From Clostridium sp. UBA1056 (lineage in GTDB: Bacteria > Bacillota > Clostridia > Clostridiales > Clostridiaceae), in contig DCDL01000051.1 in assembly GCA_002316385.1 (NCBI GenBank), positions 113,712 to 122,991 on the forward strand: 9,280 bases of DNA, given 5' to 3'. The notes beneath the pieces are model-generated. The model ran no database searches. It was not told the DNA's origin and saw only the letters and a list, made by a program, of their open reading frames with translations. Each line of letters starts with the position of its first letter. Positions within the stretch are counted from its first letter, which is position 1. Positions 1 through 5,712 of this stretch are shown here, one piece after another. A program made the position numbers and the translations under genes.

Positions 1-104
1 GAACCTGTTTCCTTGTCTAACTCAAAATATACTTCCCATCTTTGACTTATTATTTATTTTCAGATGCCTAATTAAAATGCTATGAGAGAATTGGAGGGGG
101 AAGT
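1..104 (+). promoter_or_regulatory. Upstream region of the radical SAM gene, with strong RBS
   Basis: No gene can be supported here. The plus frames close at 18, 45 and 85, and the tail of the frame ending at 85 is hydrophobic and lacks a glycyl-radical motif, so it is not the end of a YjjI-type enzyme. GGAGGGGG at 93-100, four bases before the ATG at 105, is an unusually strong Shine-Dalgarno sequence and fixes that start. A TTGACT at 42-47 could be a -35 box, but the hexamer 17 bases further on is poor. TAAAAT at 73-78 is a good -10 but 25 bases away. The promoter is therefore unresolved, and transcription may come from a gene left of the window. Confidence 0.5.
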
Positions 105-956
105 ATGAGTAAGAAACAAGAAACTATAGGCTATGTTAATAAAATAATACCTTTTAGTAATGTGGATGGGGAAGGCAATAGAATGGCTATATTTCTTCAA
201 GGATGTAATTATAATTGTCTTTATTGTCATAACCCGGAAACTATAAATAGGTGTGTTAATTGTGGAGAGTGCGTATCAGTTTGTGAATATGGAGCTTTAA
301 CTATGGTGAATGGCAAAGTTGAATATAATATTGATAAATGTGTTAACTGTGATTGCTGTGTTGCTATCTGTAAGAAGAATAGCAGTCCTAAAATAACAGA
401 AATAACTGCTTTAGAGCTACTTGAAAAAATTGAAAAAGTTAAGTATTTTATTTCAGGAATAACAGTTTCAGGAGGAGAGTGTACACTTCAAAGAGATTTC
501 TTAAAGGAGCTATTCACAGAAGTAAAAAAGCTCGGATTAACAACTTTTATAGATACTAATGGTTCTATACCAATATATAAAGATAAAGAGCTATTAGAAG
601 TAACAGATAAAACTATGATAGATTTAAAAGCATTTAAGCCAGAAGAGAATAAAATGCTTACAGGGATGATGAATGATACAGTGATAGAAAATATAAAAGA
701 ACTTGGGAAGCTTGATAAGATATATGAAATTAGAACTGTAGTAGTACCGGGAGTTTTTGATAATAAGTATACTGTAGATATGGGAAGTAAGCTATTAGCT
801 GAAATTAATCCTAATATCCAATATAAGCTGATCAAATATAGACCTATGGGCGTAAGAAAAGAATTACTTGAAACTACAGTACCTACTAATGATTATATGA
901 AAGAATTAGAGGCTATAGTTAAAGCTAATGGATGTTCAAATACTATAATAGTTTAG
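105..956 (+). CDS. yjjW: YjjW-family glycyl-radical enzyme activase (radical SAM)
   Basis: This 283-residue protein is a cytosolic radical SAM activase, which would use S-adenosylmethionine and a [4Fe-4S] cluster to place a glycyl radical on a partner enzyme under anaerobic conditions. The radical SAM motif CxxxCxxC is at C34, C38 and C41, within the family-typical GCN..C..CHNPET stretch. It is followed by two inserted ferredoxin-like motifs, C50/C53/C56/C60 and C79/C82/C85/C89. The second lacks the proline that usually follows the last cysteine. SGGE at 123-126 is the SAM-binding motif. The N-terminal pattern (KIIPFSNVDGEGNR, residues 13-26) matches the YjjW type as I remember it, better than PflA, which lacks the insert. 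YjjW is normally next to the glycyl-radical enzyme YjjI, but no such gene is visible here. A PflA-like activase with another partner is the main alternative. The start is fixed by the RBS at 93-100. Confidence 0.85.
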   Translation: MSKKQETIGYVNKIIPFSNVDGEGNRMAIFLQGCNYNCLYCHNPETINRCVNCGECVSVCEYGALTMVNGKVEYNIDKCVNCDCCVAICKKNSSPKITEITALELLEKIEKVKYFISGITVSGGECTLQRDFLKELFTEVKKLGLTTFIDTNGSIPIYKDKELLEVTDKTMIDLKAFKPEENKMLTGMMNDTVIENIKELGKLDKIYEIRTVVVPGVFDNKYTVDMGSKLLAEINPNIQYKLIKYRPMGVRKELLETTVPTNDYMKELEAIVKANGCSNTIIV

Positions 957-985
957 TTATATTATTCAATATTTAAGAGAAAATC

Positions 986-1033
986 TAGCAAGAAAATTTA
1001 CATGACTTTCGTGGAGATTTTCTTGCTATTTTG
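986..1033 (+). terminator. Rho-independent terminator of the radical SAM gene
   Basis: TAGCAAGAAAAT (986-997) pairs perfectly with 1017-1028, and the stem can extend by two more pairs (one G-U) into the loop. A short T run follows at 1029-1032. It begins 29 bases after the stop at 956 and suits the end of the rightward transcript. The U-tract is short, so its strength is uncertain. Confidence 0.7.
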
Positions 1034-1047
1034 TGAAAAAAAGGGAT

Positions 1048-1081
1048 AAAGCTACAATTCGAATATTTGAATTGTAGCTTT
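1048..1081 (-). terminator. Terminator of the first Na/Pi cotransporter gene
   Basis: AAAGCTACAATTC (1048-1060) and its exact reverse complement (1069-1081) form a 13 bp stem with an 8-base loop. On the minus strand the stem lies 32 bases after the stop codon. It is followed by TTTA inside the stem end and then, after a short gap, a run of seven T (complement of 1036-1042). It may work in both directions, as is common between convergent genes. Confidence 0.7.
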
Positions 1082-1113
1082 AAAAATGTTTATAAATTTA
1101 TTTTAGGGAGATA

Positions 1114-2742
1114 TTATAGTTCAGAAAGTATTTCAGCGATGTTAACAGCATGATCGCCAACTCTTTCAAGATTACTAATAATATCTAAGAACATAGCACC
1201 CACTGTAGCACTGCATACGCCAGTATTTAATCTTCTAATATGAGAAGACTTTAAGCTCTTTTCTAAGGAGTCTATTTCACTTTCTATAGATCTAACAGAC
1301 ATAGCTTTTTCTATAGTATAGTGAGAAAAACAATCTATACTATAGTCTAATGAGCTTATACATAACTTGGACATTAAATTAAGTTCGTCTATAGCAGCAC
1401 TTGAAAAATTAATATTTTTTGCATTCTTTTCCATAGCCCAATCAGCAATGTTTTCAGCATGATCACCTATACGTTCTATGTCATTTACTACATGGAAATA
1501 GGAGGCCAAAACTGATCTTTGTTCATCTCCAATATCAGAGTTAGAGAGCTTTACTAGATATTTAGTTATATCAGTTTCAAGAATGTTTATCAAGGCTTCA
1601 TTTTTATATACTGAATTTATAATATCTAGATTGCCATCATTAAATCCTTTTAGGGCTATTTCTAGATTCTCTTTTGCTAAATTTCCCATTCTAATAATTT
1701 CATTTGTACATTGACCAAAGGCTATTGTAGGGGTTTCTAATAATCTATCATCTATATATTTAACTCCAGCAACTTCTTTTTCATCTTCACCGGGAAGTAT
1801 AAAGTTAACTAAGCCTACTAAGTATTTAGTGAATGGTAATAATAATATAGTATTTACTACATTAAATATTGTATGAGCATTGGCAATTTGCTTGGCTACA
1901 ATTTCCCCACTTACTCCTGGAGTAATAGTTGTTACAGCAGTTAATAGTAAGTTCGAAATTGGTGGAACTAAGAAAATAATACTACCAATTATATTGAAAA
2001 ATAAGTGAATTAAAGCAGCTTTCTTTGCAGTTTTTGAAGTTCCAACACAGGATAGTAGAGCAGTTACGCAAGTACCTATGTTTGTACCATATAAAATCGG
2101 GATAGCAACATCAATTGGAAGACTTCCAACAGAAGCTAGAGCAACAAGAATTCCGGTAACAGCAGAAGAACTTTGTATTATTGCTGTTATACATAATCCT
2201 AGTAAAAGGCCTAAGATTGTTTTGCCTTTTAAACTTAATATAAGTTGCGTAAATATTTGAGACTCTTTTAATGGTGTCATGGCATTAGACATTAGAGTAA
2301 GACCTAAAAAGAGTACACCAAAGCCAAGAGCTATATTACCACTTTCCTTAAATTTTTTATCCTTACAGAAAAGAACTAGAACAGCACCACCTGCAATGAA
2401 TACTGGTGTGATTGCACTAAAGTCAAAAGTAATAAGTTGGGCAGTAACTGTTGTTCCAATATTTGCTCCCATAATTACATAGGCAGCTTGGAATAAGTTC
2501 ATAAGACCTGCATTTACAAATCCTACTATCATAACGGTTACAGCACTACTGCTTTGAATTATTCCTGTAACGATAGTTCCGGTTAAGACTCCTTTAATTG
2601 GATTTGATGTAACCTTATCAAAAATACCTTTTAGTTTCTCTCCTGCTAGATTCTCAAGACCATCTCCCATAATTTTCATACCATAAAGAAATAATCCGAT
2701 TCCTCCAAAGAGATTAATAAGTAAAGTTAACGTTTCCAGCAT
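1114..2742 (-). CDS. Na/Pi cotransporter family protein with PhoU-like C-terminal domain (copy 1)
   Basis: This 542-residue membrane protein belongs to the NptA/YjbB-type Na+/phosphate cotransporter family. The membrane part (about 1-320) contains the two inverted-repeat signatures of the family: QSSSAVT at 63-69 followed by GANIGTTVTA (92-101), and QSSSAVT at 190-196 followed by GTNIGTCVTA (219-228). After a short charged linker (about 318-335) comes a helical PhoU-like domain (about 345-542). It carries the two metal-site motifs DIERIGDHAENIAD (421-434) and NLERVGDHAVNIAE (524-537). Phosphate moves across the cytoplasmic membrane; YjbB of E. coli exports phosphate, so the direction here is not certain. 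A GGAGG (complement of 2749-2753) six bases from the ATG supports the start. The gene lies downstream of its paralogue, but a terminator separates them, so it is probably transcribed from its own promoter near the TTAACA array. Confidence 0.93.
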   Translation of the reverse strand: MLETLTLLINLFGGIGLFLYGMKIMGDGLENLAGEKLKGIFDKVTSNPIKGVLTGTIVTGIIQSSSAVTVMIVGFVNAGLMNLFQAAYVIMGANIGTTVTAQLITFDFSAITPVFIAGGAVLVLFCKDKKFKESGNIALGFGVLFLGLTLMSNAMTPLKESQIFTQLILSLKGKTILGLLLGLCITAIIQSSSAVTGILVALASVGSLPIDVAIPILYGTNIGTCVTALLSCVGTSKTAKKAALIHLFFNIIGSIIFLVPPISNLLLTAVTTITPGVSGEIVAKQIANAHTIFNVVNTILLLPFTKYLVGLVNFILPGEDEKEVAGVKYIDDRLLETPTIAFGQCTNEIIRMGNLAKENLEIALKGFNDGNLDIINSVYKNEALINILETDITKYLVKLSNSDIGDEQRSVLASYFHVVNDIERIGDHAENIADWAMEKNAKNINFSSAAIDELNLMSKLCISSLDYSIDCFSHYTIEKAMSVRSIESEIDSLEKSLKSSHIRRLNTGVCSATVGAMFLDIISNLERVGDHAVNIAEILSEL

Positions 2743-2787
2743 AACTAACCTCCATCGGTTTTTATAATTTTTATAATTCCTATAATT

Positions 2788-2816
2788 AAGATACGATATA
2801 AAAGTCGTAATGTTAA
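2788..2816 (-). promoter_or_regulatory. Candidate promoter of Na/Pi copy 1
   Basis: On the minus strand, TTAACA (complement of 2811-2816) and TATCTT (complement of 2788-2793) are separated by 17 bases. The -35 matches five of six consensus bases and overlaps the leftmost Pho-type hexamer, which would suit a regulated promoter. The -10 is weak, and a TATAAA nearer to the gene is an alternative. Confidence 0.3.
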
Positions 2817-2891
2817 TAGCGCTTTACAATATTTAACAAGGCATAAAGAAGAATTAACAACAGATAAAGAAAAATTAACGTGAATTTAACA
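2813..2891 (+). promoter_or_regulatory. PhoP-box-like array 1 (TTAACA hexamers in helical phase)
   Basis: TTAACA-like hexamers on the plus strand start at 2813 (TTAATA), 2823 (TTTACA), 2833 (TTAACA), 2854 (TTAACA), 2875 (TTAACG) and 2886 (TTAACA). Weaker TAAAGA copies fall exactly in the two gaps, at 2844 and 2865. All steps are 10 or 11 bp, one helical turn. The PhoP response regulator of Bacillus binds direct repeats of TT(A/C/T)A(C/T)A about 5 bp apart, which gives this period. The array is upstream of a phosphate transporter gene, so phosphate-dependent control is a reasonable inference. Relative to that leftward gene, the repeats lie on the opposite strand. Confidence 0.75.
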
Positions 2892-2918
2892 AAAGGAGAT
2901 TTAAATATGTATAAATAG
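2892..2918 (+). promoter_or_regulatory. Possible rightward -10 box, overlapping an RBS-like site and a 3-codon frame
   Basis: Directly after array 1, TATAAA (2910-2915) lies 18 bases beyond the last TTAACA, a spacing suitable for a rightward promoter. The same bases form ATG TAT AAA TAG (2907-2918) behind an excellent Shine-Dalgarno sequence, AAAAGGAGAT (2891-2900), and the hairpin at 2919-2966 follows at once. It could be a promoter, the start of a lost divergent gene, or chance in AT-rich DNA. Confidence 0.25.
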
Positions 2919-2966
2919 AAAAAGCTATAATTTTAAGATTAAAAAATCCTAAAATTATAGCTTTTT
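2919..2966 (-). terminator. Terminator of the second Na/Pi cotransporter gene
   Basis: A 17 bp perfect stem (2919-2935 with 2950-2966) continues after one mismatch with four more pairs around a four-base loop (2941-2944). It begins 18 bases after the leftward stop at 2985 and has T runs on both strands, so it can act in both directions. It separates the two cotransporter transcripts. Confidence 0.85.
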
Positions 2967-2984
2967 ATAAGAATATTTTTAGGG

Positions 2985-4610
2985 CTAAACTTGGGAAAGT
3001 ATTTCGGCAATATTAACAGAGTGATCGCCGACTCTTTCAAGGTTACTAATAAGATCTAAGAATAAAGTACCTACAACGGCATCACATGTACCATTATTTA
3101 GCCTTTTAATATGAGATACTTTTAATTCTTTTTCCAAGGAGTCTATTTTTTCTTCAAGTGTTCTTACATCTAAAGCTTTTTCATAACTATAATCAGAGAA
3201 ACACTCTATGCTATGTTCTAATGCTTCTATACAGGTGTTCACCATTAAGCTAAGTTCTTCAACTGCATCTTTAGAGAATTTAATATTTTTAGAAATTTTA
3301 TCTTTAGCTAAATCAGCAATATTTTCTGCGTGGTCTCCGATACGCTCTATATCGTTAACAGCATGAAAATATGCAGCTATAGCAGTTCTTTGATCGTCTC
3401 CAATATCAGAATTGGAGAGTTTAACTAAATATTTAGTTATATCCGTTTCTAGCATATTTATAAGATTTTCATTCTTATAGACTTTATCTATAGAGTCTAA
3501 ATTGTTTTTAGTGAAGCCCTCTAAAGCAGCCTCTAAATTTTCCTTAGCTATAGTACCCATTCTAATGATTTCATTAGTTGCTTGACCAAAGGCTATAGTA
3601 GGAGTTTCTAATAATCTATCATCTATATATTTAACTTCGACAACTTCTTTTTCATCCTCTCCAGGAAGTATAAAGTTAACTAAAGCTACTAAGTACTTTA
3701 TAAATGGTAATAGTAATATGGTATTAACTACATTAAATATTGTATGAGCATTGGCAATTTGTTTTGCTACAACTTCACCAGCTACACCAGGAGTAATAGT
3801 TGTTACTGCGGTTAATAATAAATTAGAAACTGGTGGAATTAAGAATATTATACTACCTATTACGTTGAAAGATAGGTGAATTAGTGCCGCCTTCTTAGCA
3901 GTTTTAGTAGTTCCTAAACAAGATATTAGGGCAGTAACACAAGTACCTATATTAGTACCATATAAAATTGGAATAGCTATGTCAATTGGAATACTTCCAA
4001 CAGAAGCTAAAGCAACTAAAATTCCAGTAACTGCAGAAGAACTTTGAATTATAGCAGTCATAGCAATTCCTAAGAAAAGACCTAAAAGAGTATGTCCCTT
4101 TAAACTTAAAATAAGATTAGTGAACACTGGTGAATCTCTAAGTGGTGACATAGCATCCGACATTAAAGTAAGACCTAAAAATAGAATACCAAAACCTAAA
4201 ATTATATTACCTGATTCTCTAAAATTTTTGTTTTTAGTAAATAGTACTAAAACGGCTCCAATAGCAATAAATACAGGTACGATAGCATCAAAATTAAAGG
4301 TAATTAATTGAGCAGTTATAGTAGTTCCAATATTAGCACCCATAATTACAGAAGCTGCTTGAGATAAGTTCATAATACCAGCATTAACAAATCCAACTAT
4401 CATAACAGTTACAGCACTACTACTTTGAATTATAGCAGTAACTATAGCACCTGTTGCTACACCTTTAATTGGATTAGATGTGATTTTATCAAAAATGCCC
4501 TTTAGCTTTTCACCGGCTAGGTTTTCGAGACCATCCCCCATGATTTTCATACCAAATAGAAAAACTCCAAGACCTCCTAAAAGGTTAATGACTAAAAATA
4601 ATGATTCCAT
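2985..4610 (-). CDS. Na/Pi cotransporter family protein with PhoU-like C-terminal domain (copy 2)
   Basis: This 541-residue paralogue is colinear with copy 1 over its whole length. The two QSSSAVT signatures are at 62-68 and 189-195, and the PhoU-type metal motifs DIERIGDHAENIAD and NLERVGDHSVNIAE are at about 420-433 and 523-536. By eye, about 88% of residues match copy 1 in a 130-residue stretch of the membrane part (200-330), but only about 70% in the PhoU-like domain. The PhoU half, which would sense or signal, has therefore diverged faster than the transport half. Transport of phosphate with Na+ across the cytoplasmic membrane is inferred from the family. The start has GGAGG (complement of 4620-4624) nine bases upstream. 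It is divergent from the unknown gene at 4873, and the space between them holds the second TTAACA array, so both genes may respond to phosphate. Confidence 0.93.
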   Translation of the reverse strand: MESLFLVINLLGGLGVFLFGMKIMGDGLENLAGEKLKGIFDKITSNPIKGVATGAIVTAIIQSSSAVTVMIVGFVNAGIMNLSQAASVIMGANIGTTITAQLITFNFDAIVPVFIAIGAVLVLFTKNKNFRESGNIILGFGILFLGLTLMSDAMSPLRDSPVFTNLILSLKGHTLLGLFLGIAMTAIIQSSSAVTGILVALASVGSIPIDIAIPILYGTNIGTCVTALISCLGTTKTAKKAALIHLSFNVIGSIIFLIPPVSNLLLTAVTTITPGVAGEVVAKQIANAHTIFNVVNTILLLPFIKYLVALVNFILPGEDEKEVVEVKYIDDRLLETPTIAFGQATNEIIRMGTIAKENLEAALEGFTKNNLDSIDKVYKNENLINMLETDITKYLVKLSNSDIGDDQRTAIAAYFHAVNDIERIGDHAENIADLAKDKISKNIKFSKDAVEELSLMVNTCIEALEHSIECFSDYSYEKALDVRTLEEKIDSLEKELKVSHIKRLNNGTCDAVVGTLFLDLISNLERVGDHSVNIAEILSQV

Positions 4611-4655
4611 AGTGGCAAACCTCCAGTAAACAATATGTATTTTAAAATTGCATTC

Positions 4656-4688
4656 ACTCTAAAGATACAATGAAATTAACTTTAGAGT
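4656..4688. repeat. Inverted repeat (9 bp arms) upstream of Na/Pi copy 2
   Basis: ACTCTAAAG (4656-4664) and its exact reverse complement CTTTAGAGT (4680-4688) are separated by 15 bases. The dyad overlaps the first TTAACT of array 2 (4676-4681) and the region where a -35 box would lie if TAAAAT (complement of 4639-4644) is the leftward -10. It could be an operator or an RNA hairpin; nothing equivalent is seen upstream of copy 1. Confidence 0.45.
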
Positions 4689-4744
4689 AAGAGGAAAGCA
4701 TTTTATTTAACAATAATTAAAGAAGATTTAACTTAAAATTAACA
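4676..4744 (+). promoter_or_regulatory. PhoP-box-like array 2 (TTAACA hexamers in helical phase)
   Basis: TTAACA-like hexamers on the plus strand start at 4676 (TTAACT), 4707 (TTAACA), 4717 (TTAAAG), 4728 (TTAACT) and 4739 (TTAACA). The last four are spaced 10, 11 and 11 bp, and the first is 31 bp (three turns) upstream. This is the form of a Bacillus PhoP core box of four hexamers. If the -10 at 4757-4762 is used, the four boxes fall at about -62 to -25 of a rightward start, the position known for PhoP-activated promoters, with the repeats on the coding strand of the gene at 4873. Confidence 0.8.
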
Positions 4745-4756
4745 GAAAATATCTCT

Positions 4757-4762
4757 TATAAA
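4757..4762 (+). promoter_or_regulatory. Putative -10 box of a PhoP-dependent rightward promoter
   Basis: TATAAA lies 12 bases after the last TTAACA of array 2. No normal -35 box is present, as expected if PhoP bound to the array replaces it. Transcription would start near 4769 and read into the gene at 4873. Confidence 0.4.
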
Positions 4763-4805
4763 AAGTTTTATAAGTATTTTGTGTATTTCGCTAAGAAAAA
4801 ATGTA

Positions 4806-4811
4806 TATAAT
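4806..4811 (+). promoter_or_regulatory. Consensus -10 box (TATAAT) before the gene at 4873
   Basis: A perfect TATAAT, but with no good -35 box at 16-18 bp (TTGTGT at 4779-4784 is 21 bp away). A start near 4818 would exclude the ATG at 4801 and supports translation from 4873. Confidence 0.4.
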
Positions 4812-4872
4812 AGAGAAGGAATGTTTAAAGGAATATAGAATTATATATAATATAAGGAAAGGATGTGGGCTT

Positions 4873-5319
4873 ATGGAGTTTAAAGATATAATAAAAAAAG
4901 CTAAAAAGACTGAATATTTAGGACATTTTGATGTAATAGAACATAGAGAATGTATTAAAAATCTAGTTATTTTTGAAAGCGAAGCTGATAACCTTGAAAA
5001 AGATATTCCAGAACCATGGTTTATAAGAAAAAAGGAATTTGATCGTGTGAAAGATGATTCACCAACCTTAGTTAAAATAAACATATTCAATAGAGTGGCA
5101 GATTCTATAGAGGATATGGTAATGTACGACGATATAAAGGAAAAGGATATTGAGCTATTAAAGAAGTATCCAGAAATTACAAGAAGAATTATAGATAGAA
5201 AATATGAAGATTTAGATAAAAGTATTAATAAGATTAAAGAAGATAAAAAAGGTAAGTTAATTCCAATAATGAATAAAGCAAAAAATTGCCTTGAGGAAAT
5301 TGGAAGAAGACTTAGTTGA
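4873..5319 (+). CDS. Hypothetical charged cytosolic protein, possibly in the phosphate regulon
   Basis: I do not recognise this 148-residue protein. It has no signal peptide, membrane segment or cysteine cluster. It is rich in Lys, Glu, Asp and Ile, with long stretches likely to be helical; the C-terminal part (about 90-148) could form a coiled-coil or helical bundle. The frame is open from an ATG at 4801, but that codon has no ribosome binding site and sits on the TATAAT box. The ATG at 4873 has AAGGAAAGGA (4855-4863... ending nine bases upstream) and is preferred. The gene is divergent from the second Na/Pi cotransporter. TTAACA array 2 lies on its coding strand at the position expected for PhoP activation, so a role in the phosphate response is inferred from context only. 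A strong terminator follows 64 bases after the stop, so it is monocistronic. Confidence 0.75.
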   Translation: MEFKDIIKKAKKTEYLGHFDVIEHRECIKNLVIFESEADNLEKDIPEPWFIRKKEFDRVKDDSPTLVKINIFNRVADSIEDMVMYDDIKEKDIELLKKYPEITRRIIDRKYEDLDKSINKIKEDKKGKLIPIMNKAKNCLEEIGRRLS

Positions 5320-5382
5320 TAATAAAGAGAATAGAAAGAGATGTATAAGTAATATTAAAAGCTAGTATGGAGTAATAAAATG

Positions 5383-5433
5383 GAACCTATAGAATAGGCA
5401 CTTTAAAAAGACTATTCATATAGGTTCTTTTTT
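5383..5433 (+). terminator. Strong terminator after the gene at 4873
   Basis: GAACCTATAGAATAG (5383-5397) pairs with 5412-5427 with a single bulged A at 5418, and TTTTTT (5428-5433) follows. This is a 15-pair stem with a 14-base loop. It insulates the adhesin control region from upstream transcription. Confidence 0.9.
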
Positions 5434-5531
5434 GTGTAGCACATAGTTGGAGACTAAATTTAATTAAATTAATAGACATTTAATTTGAACTATATACATA
5501 TATTTCTTTTGATGATATATATTTTACATAA
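5434..5531. other. AT-rich spacer upstream of the adhesin promoter
   Basis: No gene is seen. A 14-base all-A/T palindrome (5457-5470) is present but weak as evidence in such AT-rich DNA. AGACATTTAA occurs at 5474-5483 and again at 5592-5601, a 10 bp direct repeat on either side of the promoter with no known meaning. Confidence 0.4.
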
Positions 5532-5561
5532 ATGGCATATTGACGAATATCTATATGCCAT
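5532..5561. promoter_or_regulatory. Operator-like inverted repeat enclosing the adhesin -35 box
   Basis: ATGGCATAT (5532-5540) and its exact reverse complement ATATGCCAT (5553-5561) flank 12 bases that contain the TTGACG -35 box, which begins on the last base of the left arm. Such a dyad would let a dimeric regulator block or recruit RNA polymerase. It has no U-tract and lies upstream of the expected start, so it is not a terminator. Confidence 0.55.
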
Positions 5562-5569
5562 GATAAAAT
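5540..5569 (+). promoter_or_regulatory. Promoter of the adhesin gene
   Basis: TTGACG (5540-5545) and TAAAAT (5564-5569), each one base from the sigma-A consensus, are 18 bases apart. The start would be near 5576, giving a leader of about 137 bases before the ATG. Confidence 0.6.
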
Positions 5570-5597
5570 TATACATATAAAATTTTTAAGAAGACAT

Positions 5598-5647
5598 TTA
5601 AGAATATAACTAATTTGGGCACTTTGTGTATTCTTAGTCAGTAGTGC
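5598..5647 (+). ncRNA. Structured leader with a possible pseudoknot, upstream of the attenuator
   Basis: TAAGAATA (5599-5606) pairs with TATTCTTA (5629-5636). GCACT (5619-5623), inside that loop, pairs with AGTGC (5643-5647) outside it, so the two helices together make an H-type pseudoknot. The second helix ends exactly where the terminator stem begins (5648). The arrangement is that of a riboswitch or protein-responsive attenuator. I cannot match it to a known class: the conserved bases of c-di-GMP-I and of T-boxes are not present, and I see no match to c-di-GMP-II. Confidence 0.4.
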
Positions 5648-5680
5648 AACCGATCTTATTTAATATAAGGTCGGTTTTTT
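5648..5680 (+). terminator. Leader terminator (attenuator) before the adhesin gene
   Basis: AACCGATCTTAT (5648-5659) pairs with 5665-5676 over 12 pairs including one G-U, with a five-base loop. A six-T run covers 5675-5680. It lies downstream of the promoter and only 32 bases before the ATG, so it would end transcripts before the adhesin is read. The previous gene already has its own terminator at 5383, so this one most likely regulates the adhesin. Confidence 0.8.
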
Positions 5681-5712
5681 GCTGTAAAAAATTATTAGGG
5701 AGGAGCAATTTT

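Noticed and set aside
1..55. Protein-like minus-strand frame (reads QRWEVYFELDKETG)
   Set aside because: A stop lies just upstream in that frame and no start codon is available before the window edge; too short to support a gene or a pseudogene.
4801..4872. Longer N-terminus (24 extra residues) for the gene at 4873
   Set aside because: The ATG at 4801 has no ribosome binding site and overlaps the TATAAT box at 4806-4811; the ATG at 4873 has a good one.
5341..5352. Second ATG-TAT-AAG-TAA three-codon frame, similar to the one at 2907
   Set aside because: No properly spaced ribosome binding site, and it lies in the 3' untranslated region of the gene at 4873; a chance resemblance in AT-rich DNA.
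5457..5470. 14-base perfect palindrome AATTTAATTAAATT
   Set aside because: Made of A and T only in very AT-rich DNA, upstream of the promoter, with no further support as a site.
5576..5712. c-di-GMP riboswitch or T-box before the adhesin
   Set aside because: The conserved c-di-GMP-I core and the T-box sequence are not present, and I see no match to c-di-GMP-II; only a generic fold with a terminator can be supported.
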